DNA of 8,883 nucleotides from Rhodanobacteraceae bacterium UBA703 (GTDB lineage: Bacteria > Pseudomonadota > Gammaproteobacteria > Xanthomonadales > Rhodanobacteraceae): contig DBMH01000097.1 in assembly GCA_002297645.1 (NCBI GenBank), positions 1 to 8,883 of the forward strand, in the 5' to 3' direction. The translations under genes and the position numbers were made by a program. Below the pieces are notes generated by a model. That model did not search any database and was not told the DNA's origin. It saw only the letters and a list, made by a program, of their open reading frames with translations. Positions within the stretch are counted from its first letter, which is position 1. Each line of letters begins with the position of its first letter. Positions 1 to 5,930 of the stretch are shown here, in pieces.

Positions 1-21
1 GCCCGGCATGCAATGCCGGGC
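1..21. repeat. Perfect 9-bp hairpin at the window edge, possible terminator
   Basis: The arms GCCCGGCAT (1-9) and ATGCCGGGC (13-21) are perfectly complementary around a 3-nt loop. No T-run follows on the plus strand (next bases CGTCC). If it is an intrinsic terminator it must serve minus-strand transcription, with its T-run to the left of the window, or it ends an upstream gene without a U-tract. The window edge prevents a decision. Confidence 0.45.
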
Positions 22-45
22 CGTCCTGGATCGAGGCGCTCTCAG

Positions 46-133
46 CCGCGTCGGCCAGGTGCGGGAGGGGAGAGAGTCCGGACCGACGCGGTGAGAGACT
101 TGAACGGAGGCGAAAAACCTAGATCTACCGTTC
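46..133. repeat. Two successive inverted repeats in the intergenic region before the TetR gene
   Basis: CCGCGTCGG (46-54) and CCGACGCGG (83-91) form a perfect 9-bp inverted repeat around 28 nt. Shortly after, GAACGG (102-107) and CCGTTC (128-133) form a 6-bp pair around 20 nt. Together with the 1-21 hairpin they make the first 140 bases unusually structured. I match them to no RNA family or protein site that I know. No coding frame here looks protein-like, so this may be an untranslated leader, an ncRNA or a binding region. Confidence 0.4.
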
Positions 134-197
134 CGTCGGCAACCCTTTGGGTTCGCGTCCTGCCCGGTTTCCGCCCACAAGCTAGAATCTGTGTGAT

Positions 198-235
198 TTG
201 TTCATGTACCGATGAGTATAGTATAGTAAATGAAC
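198..235 (+). promoter_or_regulatory. Promoter of the TetR gene overlapped by a likely autoregulatory operator
   Basis: A sigma70-like pair is visible: TTGTTC (198-203), an 18-nt spacer, and TATAGT (222-227), giving a predicted start near 234. This is the only AT-rich patch before the gene. The promoter lies almost inside an inverted repeat, GTTCATGTAC (200-209) and GTAAATGAAC (226-235), which match at 9 of 10 positions around 16 nt. A dyad covering the promoter just before a TetR gene is the usual layout for autorepression. That role is inferred from position. There is no convincing Shine-Dalgarno sequence before the ATG at 257. Confidence 0.55.
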
Positions 236-256
236 CAGGCAGTCCAGTAGTTCGAC

Positions 257-928
257 ATGACTCCAGCCATCGCCAAGTCTTGTGGTCCGGGTCGACCGAA
301 AGACCTCGAGAAGCGTGCCGCGATCCTCGCGGCCGCCAAGCAGCTGTTTCCCCGATCGGGTTTCGAGGGCACCAGCATGGATGCGATCGCCTCCGAGGCC
401 GGCGTGTCCAAGCTCACCGTCTACAGTCATTTCACCGACAAGGAGACGCTGTTCGTCGCGGCGATCCGCGAGCGCTGCCAGGAGCAGATGCCTTCGACGC
501 TGTTCTCGATCGACCGCTCGGCGCCCGTCCGTCGCCAGCTCGAAGCGATCGGGCATGCCTTCTTTTCCCTGATCACCCAGCCCGAGTCCATCGCGCTGCA
601 CCGGCTGATCACGGCCGGTACGCCGACGTCGCACAAGCTCGCGCAGTTGTTCTGGGATTCCGGGCCGCGCCTGCTGCACGACGACTTCGAGAAGTTCCTG
701 CGCCAGGAAGTCGAGGACGGCCAGCTCGAAATCGAGGACGTGCCGCGCGCCGCCTCGCAGTTCTTCGCGCTGCTCAAGGGGGAACTGCATGCCCGCATGC
801 TGTGCGGTTGCTCGCAGCCGGTCACGCCGATCGACACGGATGCGCACGTGCGCGCGACGGTCGAGTTCTTCCTTCGCGCTTATGCGGCGTGTTCCGAGCG
901 CGTGGCGATGATCCCCGCGACGCGCTGA
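257..928 (+). CDS. TetR/AcrR-family transcriptional repressor
   Basis: This 223-residue protein is a one-component, ligand-responsive DNA-binding repressor of the TetR family. A basic tail containing GRPK (residues 12-15) precedes the N-terminal helix-turn-helix domain (about 18-65). Family hallmarks are the AAKQLF helix, the GFEGTSM turn, AIASEAGVSKLTVYSHF as the HTH, and the following DKETLF. The ligand and dimerisation domain (about 75-210) resembles the AefR-like C-terminal class, with HRLI, FWDSGP and a late LLKGEL segment; regulators of this class often control efflux pumps. The ATG at 257 is the start that keeps the full basic tail. The gene runs alone on the plus strand, converging on the PilZ gene with 9 bp between stops. 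Its effector and target are not visible here. The family call is firm, while any link to efflux is only a family-level guess. Confidence 0.93.
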   Translation: MTPAIAKSCGPGRPKDLEKRAAILAAAKQLFPRSGFEGTSMDAIASEAGVSKLTVYSHFTDKETLFVAAIRERCQEQMPSTLFSIDRSAPVRRQLEAIGHAFFSLITQPESIALHRLITAGTPTSHKLAQLFWDSGPRLLHDDFEKFLRQEVEDGQLEIEDVPRAASQFFALLKGELHARMLCGCSQPVTPIDTDAHVRATVEFFLRAYAACSERVAMIPATR

Positions 929-937
929 CGCCCGCGA

Positions 938-1279
938 TCAGTCCCCGGTGGGATGGCCGAGCCAGCTGCGCAGGATGCGCTCGTCGGCCTCGCCGATGTC
1001 GATGAAGCGGAATCCGGCCCACCACCGACCCGGTGTCTGGGTCGCGTCGGTCCAGGATTCGTGCACGCCGACTTCCACCGGCCGCGGCCGCCCATACTCG
1101 TCGGGCAGGTCGAACGCGAACTGATACAGCGCGTCGGCGACGATCTCGATGTCGGACAGCAGCATCAGTCCGTCGAGGGAAAGGTTGCCGATCTGCCCGA
1201 TCACGCGACCGGTCATTGCGTCGGTGACGCGCAGCGGGACGTCGGGCCGCTTGCGCAAGAGGCGGCGCTTGTCGATCAC
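938..1279 (-). CDS. PilZ-domain protein, likely cyclic-di-GMP binding
   Basis: This is a 113-residue single-domain PilZ protein, cytosolic with no signal peptide or membrane segment. PilZ domains bind cyclic-di-GMP through an RxxxR motif and a following [D/N]xSxxG motif. Both are present: RRLLR at residues 5-9 within an arginine-rich N-terminus, and NLSLDG at 32-37. The later GRWWAGFRFIDI segment (84-95) fits the last strands of the barrel. The start is GTG at 1277-1279, which overlaps the TGA stop of the DUF1631 gene as GTGA, so translation is probably coupled. The open frame continues far upstream of this GTG, but that part is low-quality sequence antiparallel in frame to DUF1631 and is not real. 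The domain call is strong, ligand binding is inferred from intact motifs, and the pathway controlled is unknown. Confidence 0.9.
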   Translation of the reverse strand: MIDKRRLLRKRPDVPLRVTDAMTGRVIGQIGNLSLDGLMLLSDIEIVADALYQFAFDLPDEYGRPRPVEVGVHESWTDATQTPGRWWAGFRFIDIGEADERILRSWLGHPTGD

Positions 1280-3447
1280 GGCTGCTCCTTCGGCGACAGC
1301 ACTTCGAGGATCGCCTTCCACGCCCGGTCGATCAGCGACGACTGCGGCGGCACCTCGATCCGCGCCTGGCCGCGCACGATGTCGCGGGCCAGCTGGTCCA
1401 GCGTACGGTCCTCGCCGCGCGCGCCGCGCTGGTTCACGAACAGGCAGCGCCGCGTCAGCGGCGAGAACCAGGCCAGCTTGCGGCGCACGGTCTCGCCCTG
1501 CTGGTTCTGTGCGAACACGAACCAGGTGCCGAACGGGACTTCGCGCAGGCGCTCCAGCGTTTCCTTCTCGACGGCGGTCAGCGGGACAGGTTCGGGAGCC
1601 GCCGGCCGGATCAGCGCCGCCGGTTTGCTGGTTCCGGCTTCGGCCGGCGCCCGTGCCGGTGCGAAGCCCCGGGACGCTTCGCCGGCGGCAGGCGGACGGA
1701 GCGATGCGACCGCTTCCTCCACGGGTTCGCCGACCGGCATCGCAACGAGCCCGGCGATCGTCTCCGCCAGGGCCTCCGCCTGGACGCCGATTTCGCGCAA
1801 TCCAGTTTCGAGTTCGATGCGCGTCGGCAGGTCGATGCCGTGCCACGGATTGCCGTGCGCCAGCGCGGACGCGACCGCGAGGCGGCGGCTGAATTCGTCG
1901 CTGCTGCTGCCGTGGCGCAGCGCGCTGAGCGCGAGGGCGTCGGTCCAGCCGCGTTCGAGCAGCGCACGCGCTGCCGCCGTCGGGTTGCCGTGGCGCAGGG
2001 CGCGGGCGATCGCGCTGCGTGCCGTGGCTCGCGCGACTTCGAGCCGCTCGTGTCCCTGCGCGGCTTCCACCTGACGCCGCTCGAACACCTCGGCGCGACG
2101 CGCGAGGAGTTGCATGTGCCTGCCAAGGCTGGCGAGCAGCGGTTCGAACAGCGACGAATCGCCGTCGAAATCCGCGTTCACGCTGTCCACCACCCACTGC
2201 ATCTTCTCGGTCAGGTCCGGATCCGAGTCCGCTTCGTCGATCCAGCGCTCGCCGGTCTCGGCGATCGTGTTCAGCAGCTCGCGTGCGGGGTGCGAGCGCT
2301 GCGTGAAGAAGCGGTGGTCGCCGAGCGCGACCCGCAGCATCGGCACGTAGAGACGATCCAGCAGGGCCTTGGCGCCGCTGCGTGCACGCAGGTTCGAACC
2401 GATGTACTCGAACAGCAGGCCGACCAGCTCGATCGTGTCCGCGTCGTTGTCGTCGAGGCGCAGCGCGCGGCCTCCCGGCCCCGCGTGGCGCAGGCGCAGC
2501 GAGAGCTGTTGCTTGAATCGCGCGTGATCGTGGCTGGGTACCATCCGGCCGGCATCCGCCGGCAGCGGGTTCTCGCGCTGCCAGGCGCCGAGCAGGCTCT
2601 GAAGGTCGGCGGTGCTGGCCGGTGCGGCCGCGGTCTCCGCCGGCGCCGGAATGTGGTGGCGGCGACGTTCGCGCAGCAGCCGGTAGAGTTGGGCGAAAAG
2701 TTCGTTCTCGCCTTCGTTGTGGTGCTCGGTGTGGGCCGGACGGGCAGCCGCCGGCACATCGGGAGCGGCTTCGGTGGCTTCGGTCGCCTCCGGCGTCGAT
2801 GCGGAACCCGTACCCGGCGGCCGCCGGGTCACGGGATTCCATTGCAGGCTCGGCAGGATCCGTCGTCCGGCAAGCTGCCGGTTGATGAGATCGTAGTAGT
2901 GATCGAGCACAGCCATCGCCATGCGATCGAAGAGCCGGTAGGCGAGGATTCGATGCGCGGTGTCGAGCTCCAGATGGCGCAAGGCGTAGCGGATGGCGGC
3001 GGCGAACTGGGACGGGCCCAGGGGCAGGGTGTCGTAGGACCAGGCGGGCGCGGCGGCGAGCACGCCCATGCGGTGCGAGAGCAGGTACAGGGCGCGGCTG
3101 TTGCGCACCTCCGCCTTGCCGGCGATCTCGCGCAGGGCGATGTCCTCCTCGAGCACGGAGGAATCGACGAGTTCGAGCGTCAGGGGAGTCGAGGGAGGAG
3201 CGGGCGAGGCCGTTCCGGCATTGCCGGAACGGATGCGCGCCAGGGTCGATTCCACGTATTGCAGGAACCGGGGCGCCGCATCGGCGCGCTTCAGCCGGAT
3301 CTCGCCGAGGCTGCCGAACAAGGTCTGCTGCTGGGCATTGCTCGGCGCGCGTTCCGCGAGCTTGAACAGGGACAGGTCGAGCTCGTCCAGCGTGCGGCCC
3401 AGGGCGGCGGTGAAGTGCGCGCAGGTCGTCTGCAGCAGTTCGTCCAA
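1276..3447 (-). CDS. DUF1631 family protein, start probably upstream at 3519
   Basis: This is a large cytosolic protein of unknown function, recognised as DUF1631 (members are sometimes misannotated as thymidine phosphorylase). The N-terminal helical region (about 1-210) carries LFKLAERAPSNAQQQ and the RLKRAD segment. A low-complexity acidic and alanine-rich linker spans about 215-250. A central region has FEYIGSN, VPMLRVAL and SHPARELLNTIAE (about 305-460). A compact C-terminal domain has GTWFVF (640-645) and RRKLAW (655-660), ending in LFVNQRG. The TTG at 3445-3447 is the first ordinary start codon in frame, giving 723 residues. It has no Shine-Dalgarno sequence and falls inside what reads as a continuous helix (upstream residues LPPRVRTV). 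A better initiation site is an ATT at 3517-3519, six bases after GGAGA, which would give 747 residues. The gene overlaps the PilZ start by 4 bp. Its function is unknown and association with PilZ signalling is inferred from coupling only. Confidence 0.85.
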   Translation of the reverse strand: MDELLQTTCAHFTAALGRTLDELDLSLFKLAERAPSNAQQQTLFGSLGEIRLKRADAAPRFLQYVESTLARIRSGNAGTASPAPPSTPLTLELVDSSVLEEDIALREIAGKAEVRNSRALYLLSHRMGVLAAAPAWSYDTLPLGPSQFAAAIRYALRHLELDTAHRILAYRLFDRMAMAVLDHYYDLINRQLAGRRILPSLQWNPVTRRPPGTGSASTPEATEATEAAPDVPAAARPAHTEHHNEGENELFAQLYRLLRERRRHHIPAPAETAAAPASTADLQSLLGAWQRENPLPADAGRMVPSHDHARFKQQLSLRLRHAGPGGRALRLDDNDADTIELVGLLFEYIGSNLRARSGAKALLDRLYVPMLRVALGDHRFFTQRSHPARELLNTIAETGERWIDEADSDPDLTEKMQWVVDSVNADFDGDSSLFEPLLASLGRHMQLLARRAEVFERRQVEAAQGHERLEVARATARSAIARALRHGNPTAAARALLERGWTDALALSALRHGSSSDEFSRRLAVASALAHGNPWHGIDLPTRIELETGLREIGVQAEALAETIAGLVAMPVGEPVEEAVASLRPPAAGEASRGFAPARAPAEAGTSKPAALIRPAAPEPVPLTAVEKETLERLREVPFGTWFVFAQNQQGETVRRKLAWFSPLTRRCLFVNQRGARGEDRTLDQLARDIVRGQARIEVPPQSSLIDRAWKAILEVLSPKEQP

Positions 3448-3515
3448 TACCGTCCGGACACGCGGCGGCAGATCCGTTCGCCGAGCGAGCGAAACGAGCG
3501 TGGCGCTGTCCTCGC

Positions 3516-3527
3516 GAATCGTGATTC
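3516..3527. repeat. 12-bp palindrome over the likely DUF1631 start
   Basis: GAATC (3516-3520) and GATTC (3523-3527) are perfectly complementary around 2 bp. The palindrome covers the candidate ATT start and the end of its ribosome binding site. It is too tight for a stable RNA hairpin, so if it means anything it would be a protein-binding DNA site. It may be chance. Confidence 0.3.
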
Positions 3528-3530
3528 TCC
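3517..3530 (-). promoter_or_regulatory. Candidate ribosome binding site with AUU start for the DUF1631 gene
   Basis: On the minus strand GGAGA (3530-3526) is followed by six bases and then ATT (3519-3517), which is in frame with DUF1631. No ATG, GTG or TTG lies in that frame between the upstream stop (3613-3615) and the TTG at 3447. The residues encoded between ATT and TTG read naturally into the family's first helix. AUU starts are known but rare; infC is the classic case. An ATG changed to ATT by mutation or base-call error would look the same. Confidence 0.5.
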
Positions 3531-3533
3531 GAC

Positions 3534-3556
3534 GGCCGGCACGGGGTGTGCCGGCC
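3534..3556 (-). repeat. 9-bp perfect hairpin just upstream of the DUF1631 ribosome binding site
   Basis: GGCCGGCAC (3534-3542) and GTGCCGGCC (3548-3556) pair perfectly around a 5-nt loop. In a minus-strand transcript the hairpin would end three bases before the GGAGA of the DUF1631 leader. That position could affect ribosome access or mRNA stability. It lacks a T-run on either side, so it is not an intrinsic terminator. Confidence 0.45.
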
Positions 3557-3600
3557 TGCTGCCGTTCCTTCGCCGGCCGACTCCGATGTGCAGCCGGCGC

Positions 3601-3632
3601 CCCTGGACTCCGTCACTATGCGGAATCCAGGG
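3601..3632. repeat. REP-like 12-bp imperfect palindrome
   Basis: CCCTGGACTCCG (3601-3612) and CGGAATCCAGGG (3621-3632) pair at 11 of 12 positions around an 8-nt loop. In minus-strand RNA the odd position becomes a G-U wobble. The CGGAATCCAG arm resembles the short extragenic palindromes common between xanthomonad genes. On the plus strand it is followed by CATTTTTA, so it would act best as a terminator for plus-strand transcripts, although no plus-strand gene ends here. It lies between btuB and DUF1631. Confidence 0.5.
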
Positions 3633-3650
3633 CATTTTTACACGATCTCG

Positions 3651-3673
3651 ACGAAAAGAGTGACTTGCGTCAC
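3651..3673 (-). terminator. Weak intrinsic terminator after btuB
   Basis: Reading the minus strand 12 nt past the btuB stop, GTGAC (3673-3669), a GCAA tetraloop and GTCAC (3664-3660) form a 5-bp hairpin followed by TCTTTTCG. The GNRA loop and T-rich tail fit a short rho-independent terminator. The stem is short, so readthrough into DUF1631 is plausible. Confidence 0.4.
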
Positions 3674-3684
3674 AAGAAGAAACA

Positions 3685-5514
3685 TCAGCGCACGGGCTGC
3701 CAGGTCACTTCCAGATAGCCGGCGCGCCCGGCCGTGTTGTAGCCATGCACGAGCTCGTAGTCGCGATCCGTGAGGTTCTCCACGCGGGCCGCCAGCGACC
3801 AGGCGTCGTCGATACGGAATCCGGCGCGAAGGTTGAGCAGTGCGTAGGAGGGCAGCTCGATTCCGCCGACGTCGTCGCGGCGGCTCGCGTAGACGACTTC
3901 CGCGCCGGCACGCCAGCGATCCCCAAAGCTGCGCTCGACGACGGCGCTGGCCTTGTTCTTCGCACGGCGCAGCAGTGGCTTGTCGGCGTCGGCGTCGCGC
4001 GCGTCCATCCAGGTGTAGTTCGCGCGGAGCGACCAGGCGTCGAGGCGGAACTGATACTCCAGCTCGGCTCCGTCGACCTTCGCGTGGGCGATGTTCTCGG
4101 CCCGGTTCTGCGGGCCGGTGAACGCGATCAGGTCGCTGACGCGCGTCGTATAGACGTTCGCCTTGAAGCGCTGGTTGGCATCCGGCGTGAACTCGAGCCC
4201 GCCTTCGGCGCTGCGCGAATACTCCGGCTTCAGGTCCGGATTGCCGGCGAACCAGCCGCCGTAGCCGGGATGGAACAACTCGTTCATCGTCGGCGCGCGG
4301 AAACCGCGGCCGATGTTCACGTAGGCGCGCCAGTGCGAATCGAAACGCCAGCCGAGCGCGAGCGAGCCGGTGGTCGCGCCGCCGAAGTCGCCGTTGTCGT
4401 CGTGGCGTACCGACACTTCGCTGTCGAGCGCGCCGAAGTCGCCGCGCCAGCCGCCGAACACGGCGCGGTTGTTGCGCGTGCGACCGTAGGTGGTGGTATT
4501 GGAGTACGTGTCGCGTGTCTCGCCTTTCTCGTGCACGAAGTCGAGGCCGGCGACCAGGCGCTGCGCCTGGTCGAGCTTGAATTCGTTCTGCCACAACAGG
4601 CTGTTGCGGCGGGTGAGCTGCAGCGTTCCGAACACCGGGGTCCGCAGATCCTCGCGTGCATTGCCGAAGGCGAGGCGATGGTTCCAGTTCTCGCCCAGCG
4701 CGCCTTCGAGGTTGATGCCGCCGTTCTGCTCGATGACGTGGGATTCGCCCTGGTCGAACTGCACGGTGCTGTCGCTGCGGTACAGCGAGCCGGACAGGAC
4801 CTGGCTGCCGATCGCATGCGCGGCGCGACCGGTGAAGTTCTTGTTGCGGAAGCCGTCGTTGTCGGGATCGTAGATGCAGTACGGGTCGTCCGGCCCGTTG
4901 CAGATGCCCGGGTTCGTCGCGGAGAAGCCGCGCACGTGGCGCAGGCCGACCTGCACGCTGTAGCCGTCGCTGCCGTTCCAGTGGCCGATGCCGGCGCTGC
5001 CGTCCGCATCGCCGTAGCTGCCGTAGCTGGCGGCGACGCGCGGGCCTTCGAGCTTGCGCGTGAAGATCTGGATCACGCCGCCGATCGCGTCGGAACCCCA
5101 ATAGCTGGCGCGCGGGCCGCGCACGATCTCGATGCGCTCGATGGTGTCGAGTGGCAGGTGCTCGAACGCGAACGCGCCGGTGTTCTGCGAGGACACGCGC
5201 ACGCCGTCGATCAGTACCAGCACCTGGTTCGAATTGGTGCCGCGCAGGAACAGCGAGGTCTGCTGCCCGGCGCCACCGGTGCGGTAGAGGTCGACGCCGG
5301 CCTCGAGACGCAGCAGGTCGAACGCGTCGCGCGCGAGGCTGGCGTCGATGTCCTGGCGCGTGATGACGCTGACGTCGGCCAGCGTCGAGTCGACCGTTTC
5401 GGCGACGCGCGATGCGGTCACCTGCACGGTCGGTTGCAGTTGTTCCTCGTCCGCGCGAGCGGTGGCGGAAAGCGCGCTCGTCAGCGCGATGAAAAGCATG
5501 GAACGTCGAAGCAT
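3685..5514 (-). CDS. btuB: TonB-dependent vitamin B12 (cobalamin) outer-membrane receptor BtuB
   Basis: BtuB carries cobalamin across the outer membrane using energy from the TonB-ExbB-ExbD complex. This protein has 609 residues, against 614 in E. coli. A signal peptide (1-21) is probably cut after TARA. A TonB-box-like segment TVQVTA lies at 29-34. The plug domain (about 45-155) shows VSVITRQDI, LFLRGTNSNQVLVLIDGVR and VRGPRASYWGSDAIGG. The 22-stranded barrel fills the rest and includes the late GNPDLKPEYS motif. An acidic loop, DPDNDGF (216-222), matches the aspartate-rich calcium-binding segment of E. coli BtuB (there TDNDGF), which argues for cobalamin rather than a siderophore. The ATG at 5514 is fixed by AGGAGA eight bases upstream and by the signal peptide. 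The C-terminus, WQPVR, lacks the usual final aromatic residue. Expression is controlled by the cobalamin riboswitch directly upstream. Confidence 0.95.
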   Translation of the reverse strand: MLRRSMLFIALTSALSATARADEEQLQPTVQVTASRVAETVDSTLADVSVITRQDIDASLARDAFDLLRLEAGVDLYRTGGAGQQTSLFLRGTNSNQVLVLIDGVRVSSQNTGAFAFEHLPLDTIERIEIVRGPRASYWGSDAIGGVIQIFTRKLEGPRVAASYGSYGDADGSAGIGHWNGSDGYSVQVGLRHVRGFSATNPGICNGPDDPYCIYDPDNDGFRNKNFTGRAAHAIGSQVLSGSLYRSDSTVQFDQGESHVIEQNGGINLEGALGENWNHRLAFGNAREDLRTPVFGTLQLTRRNSLLWQNEFKLDQAQRLVAGLDFVHEKGETRDTYSNTTTYGRTRNNRAVFGGWRGDFGALDSEVSVRHDDNGDFGGATTGSLALGWRFDSHWRAYVNIGRGFRAPTMNELFHPGYGGWFAGNPDLKPEYSRSAEGGLEFTPDANQRFKANVYTTRVSDLIAFTGPQNRAENIAHAKVDGAELEYQFRLDAWSLRANYTWMDARDADADKPLLRRAKNKASAVVERSFGDRWRAGAEVVYASRRDDVGGIELPSYALLNLRAGFRIDDAWSLAARVENLTDRDYELVHGYNTAGRAGYLEVTWQPVR

Positions 5515-5519
5515 GAAAG

Positions 5520-5563
5520 GTTCTCCTGTCGCACACCCGCGTGACCAGGGCGTGGTGGAGAAC
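5520..5563 (-). promoter_or_regulatory. Hairpin masking the btuB ribosome binding site (riboswitch expression platform)
   Basis: In the btuB leader GTTCTCC (5563-5557) is the exact complement of GGAGAAC (5526-5520), which contains the Shine-Dalgarno sequence. Inside it CACGCCC (5554-5548) pairs with GGGTGTG (5538-5532), with one wobble, around a 9-nt loop. Formed together they bury the ribosome binding site. This is the layout expected for a translation-controlling cobalamin riboswitch. Upstream, GGGCGT (5587-5582) complements ACGCCC (5553-5548) and could open this hairpin when cobalamin is absent. Confidence 0.65.
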
Positions 5564-5596
5564 GAACGCGCAGGACGAAGGACGCCCATGCCCGTC

Positions 5597-5613
5597 CGTT
5601 GCCCGCCGCAACG
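5597..5613 (-). repeat. Hairpin in the linker between the B12 aptamer and the btuB start
   Basis: CGTTGC (5613-5608) and GCAACG (5602-5597) form a perfect 6-bp stem with a 5-nt loop. The overlapping GTTGCGG (5612-5606) is also the exact complement of the conserved CCGCAAC of the aptamer (5786-5780). It could therefore take part in a long-range contact instead of the local stem. No T-run follows, so it is not a terminator. Confidence 0.35.
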
Positions 5614-5662
5614 CCTGGAGCCGAACGCCTTCGCATCGCGATGTGCGACGTCGAACGACGCA

Positions 5663-5923
5663 GCCTCAGGCCGGTCTCCGGGCTCGCGAGCGACAGCGAA
5701 GGAACTTCGCGCATCGACCCGACCGCCTTCCCGCCGCGCGAGCGGCAGTGGCACTACGATCGGGCTGGACTCGCCTACCGTTGCGGGGGCAGCGCAGGAA
5801 TTGAGACGTGCGATCCTGGAGGAACGCCTTCCGCCTCCTGCGATCGGGAAGGATCGCGGGAGACGCTCGTACCTGCTTCCCGTTTCACCCTGGACGCGAC
5901 ATCGCGGGCAGGGCACCTGCGGC
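5663..5923 (-). ncRNA. Cobalamin riboswitch aptamer
   Basis: A complete cobalamin aptamer is readable on the minus strand, in order. The closing stem pairs GCCGCAGGT (5923-5915) with GCCTGAGGC (5671-5663), with one mismatch. Then come GGGTGAAAC (5890-5882), the conserved GCTGCCCCCGCAAC block (5793-5780), GTGCCACTG (5754-5746), GGGAAGGCG (5732-5724) and the B12 box AGCCCGGAGACCGGCC (5684-5669). All hallmark boxes of the class are present at sensible spacing. It sits just after the predicted transcription start and about 150 nt before btuB. The family represses B12 uptake or synthesis genes when cobalamin is abundant. The full junctional elements suggest the adenosylcobalamin type, but ligand preference cannot be settled by eye. 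No strong hairpin with a T-run follows, which favours control of translation. Confidence 0.93.
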
Positions 5924-5930
5924 GGCGCGC

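Noticed and set aside
105..180. tRNA-like segment with GGGTTCGCGTCC and a CCGCCCA-like end
   Set aside because: The T-stem arms do not pair, and no acceptor or anticodon stem could be built. At most it is a decayed remnant, but chance is as likely.
183..188. TAGAAT as an alternative -10 box for the TetR gene
   Set aside because: It matches the consensus well but has no acceptable -35 at 16-18 nt upstream. The TTGTTC/TATAGT pair is better placed.
13..1005. Plus-strand frame of 330 codons across the intergenic region and the TetR gene
   Set aside because: It is a different frame from the clear TetR protein and reads as Arg/Pro-rich noise with no domain.
938..3616. An 892-codon version of the PilZ gene
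   Set aside because: Only the last 113 codons look like protein. The rest is an out-of-frame reading of DUF1631 rich in Arg, Gly and Pro. The GTG at 1279 overlapping the upstream stop is the sensible start.
1840..3663. Plus-strand open frame of 607 codons opposite DUF1631
   Set aside because: Same reason: the composition is that of a GC-rich shadow frame with no domain, while the minus strand carries a recognisable family.
3745..5544. Long plus-strand open frame of 599 codons opposite btuB
   Set aside because: It is antisense to a certain btuB gene. Its protein is a low-complexity Val/Ala/Arg-rich sequence typical of frames opposite high-GC genes, and it has no ribosome binding site or recognisable domain.
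3685..5916. A 743-codon version of btuB starting at 5916
   Set aside because: The extra N-terminus would translate the riboswitch. The signal peptide and a strong ribosome binding site place the start at 5514.
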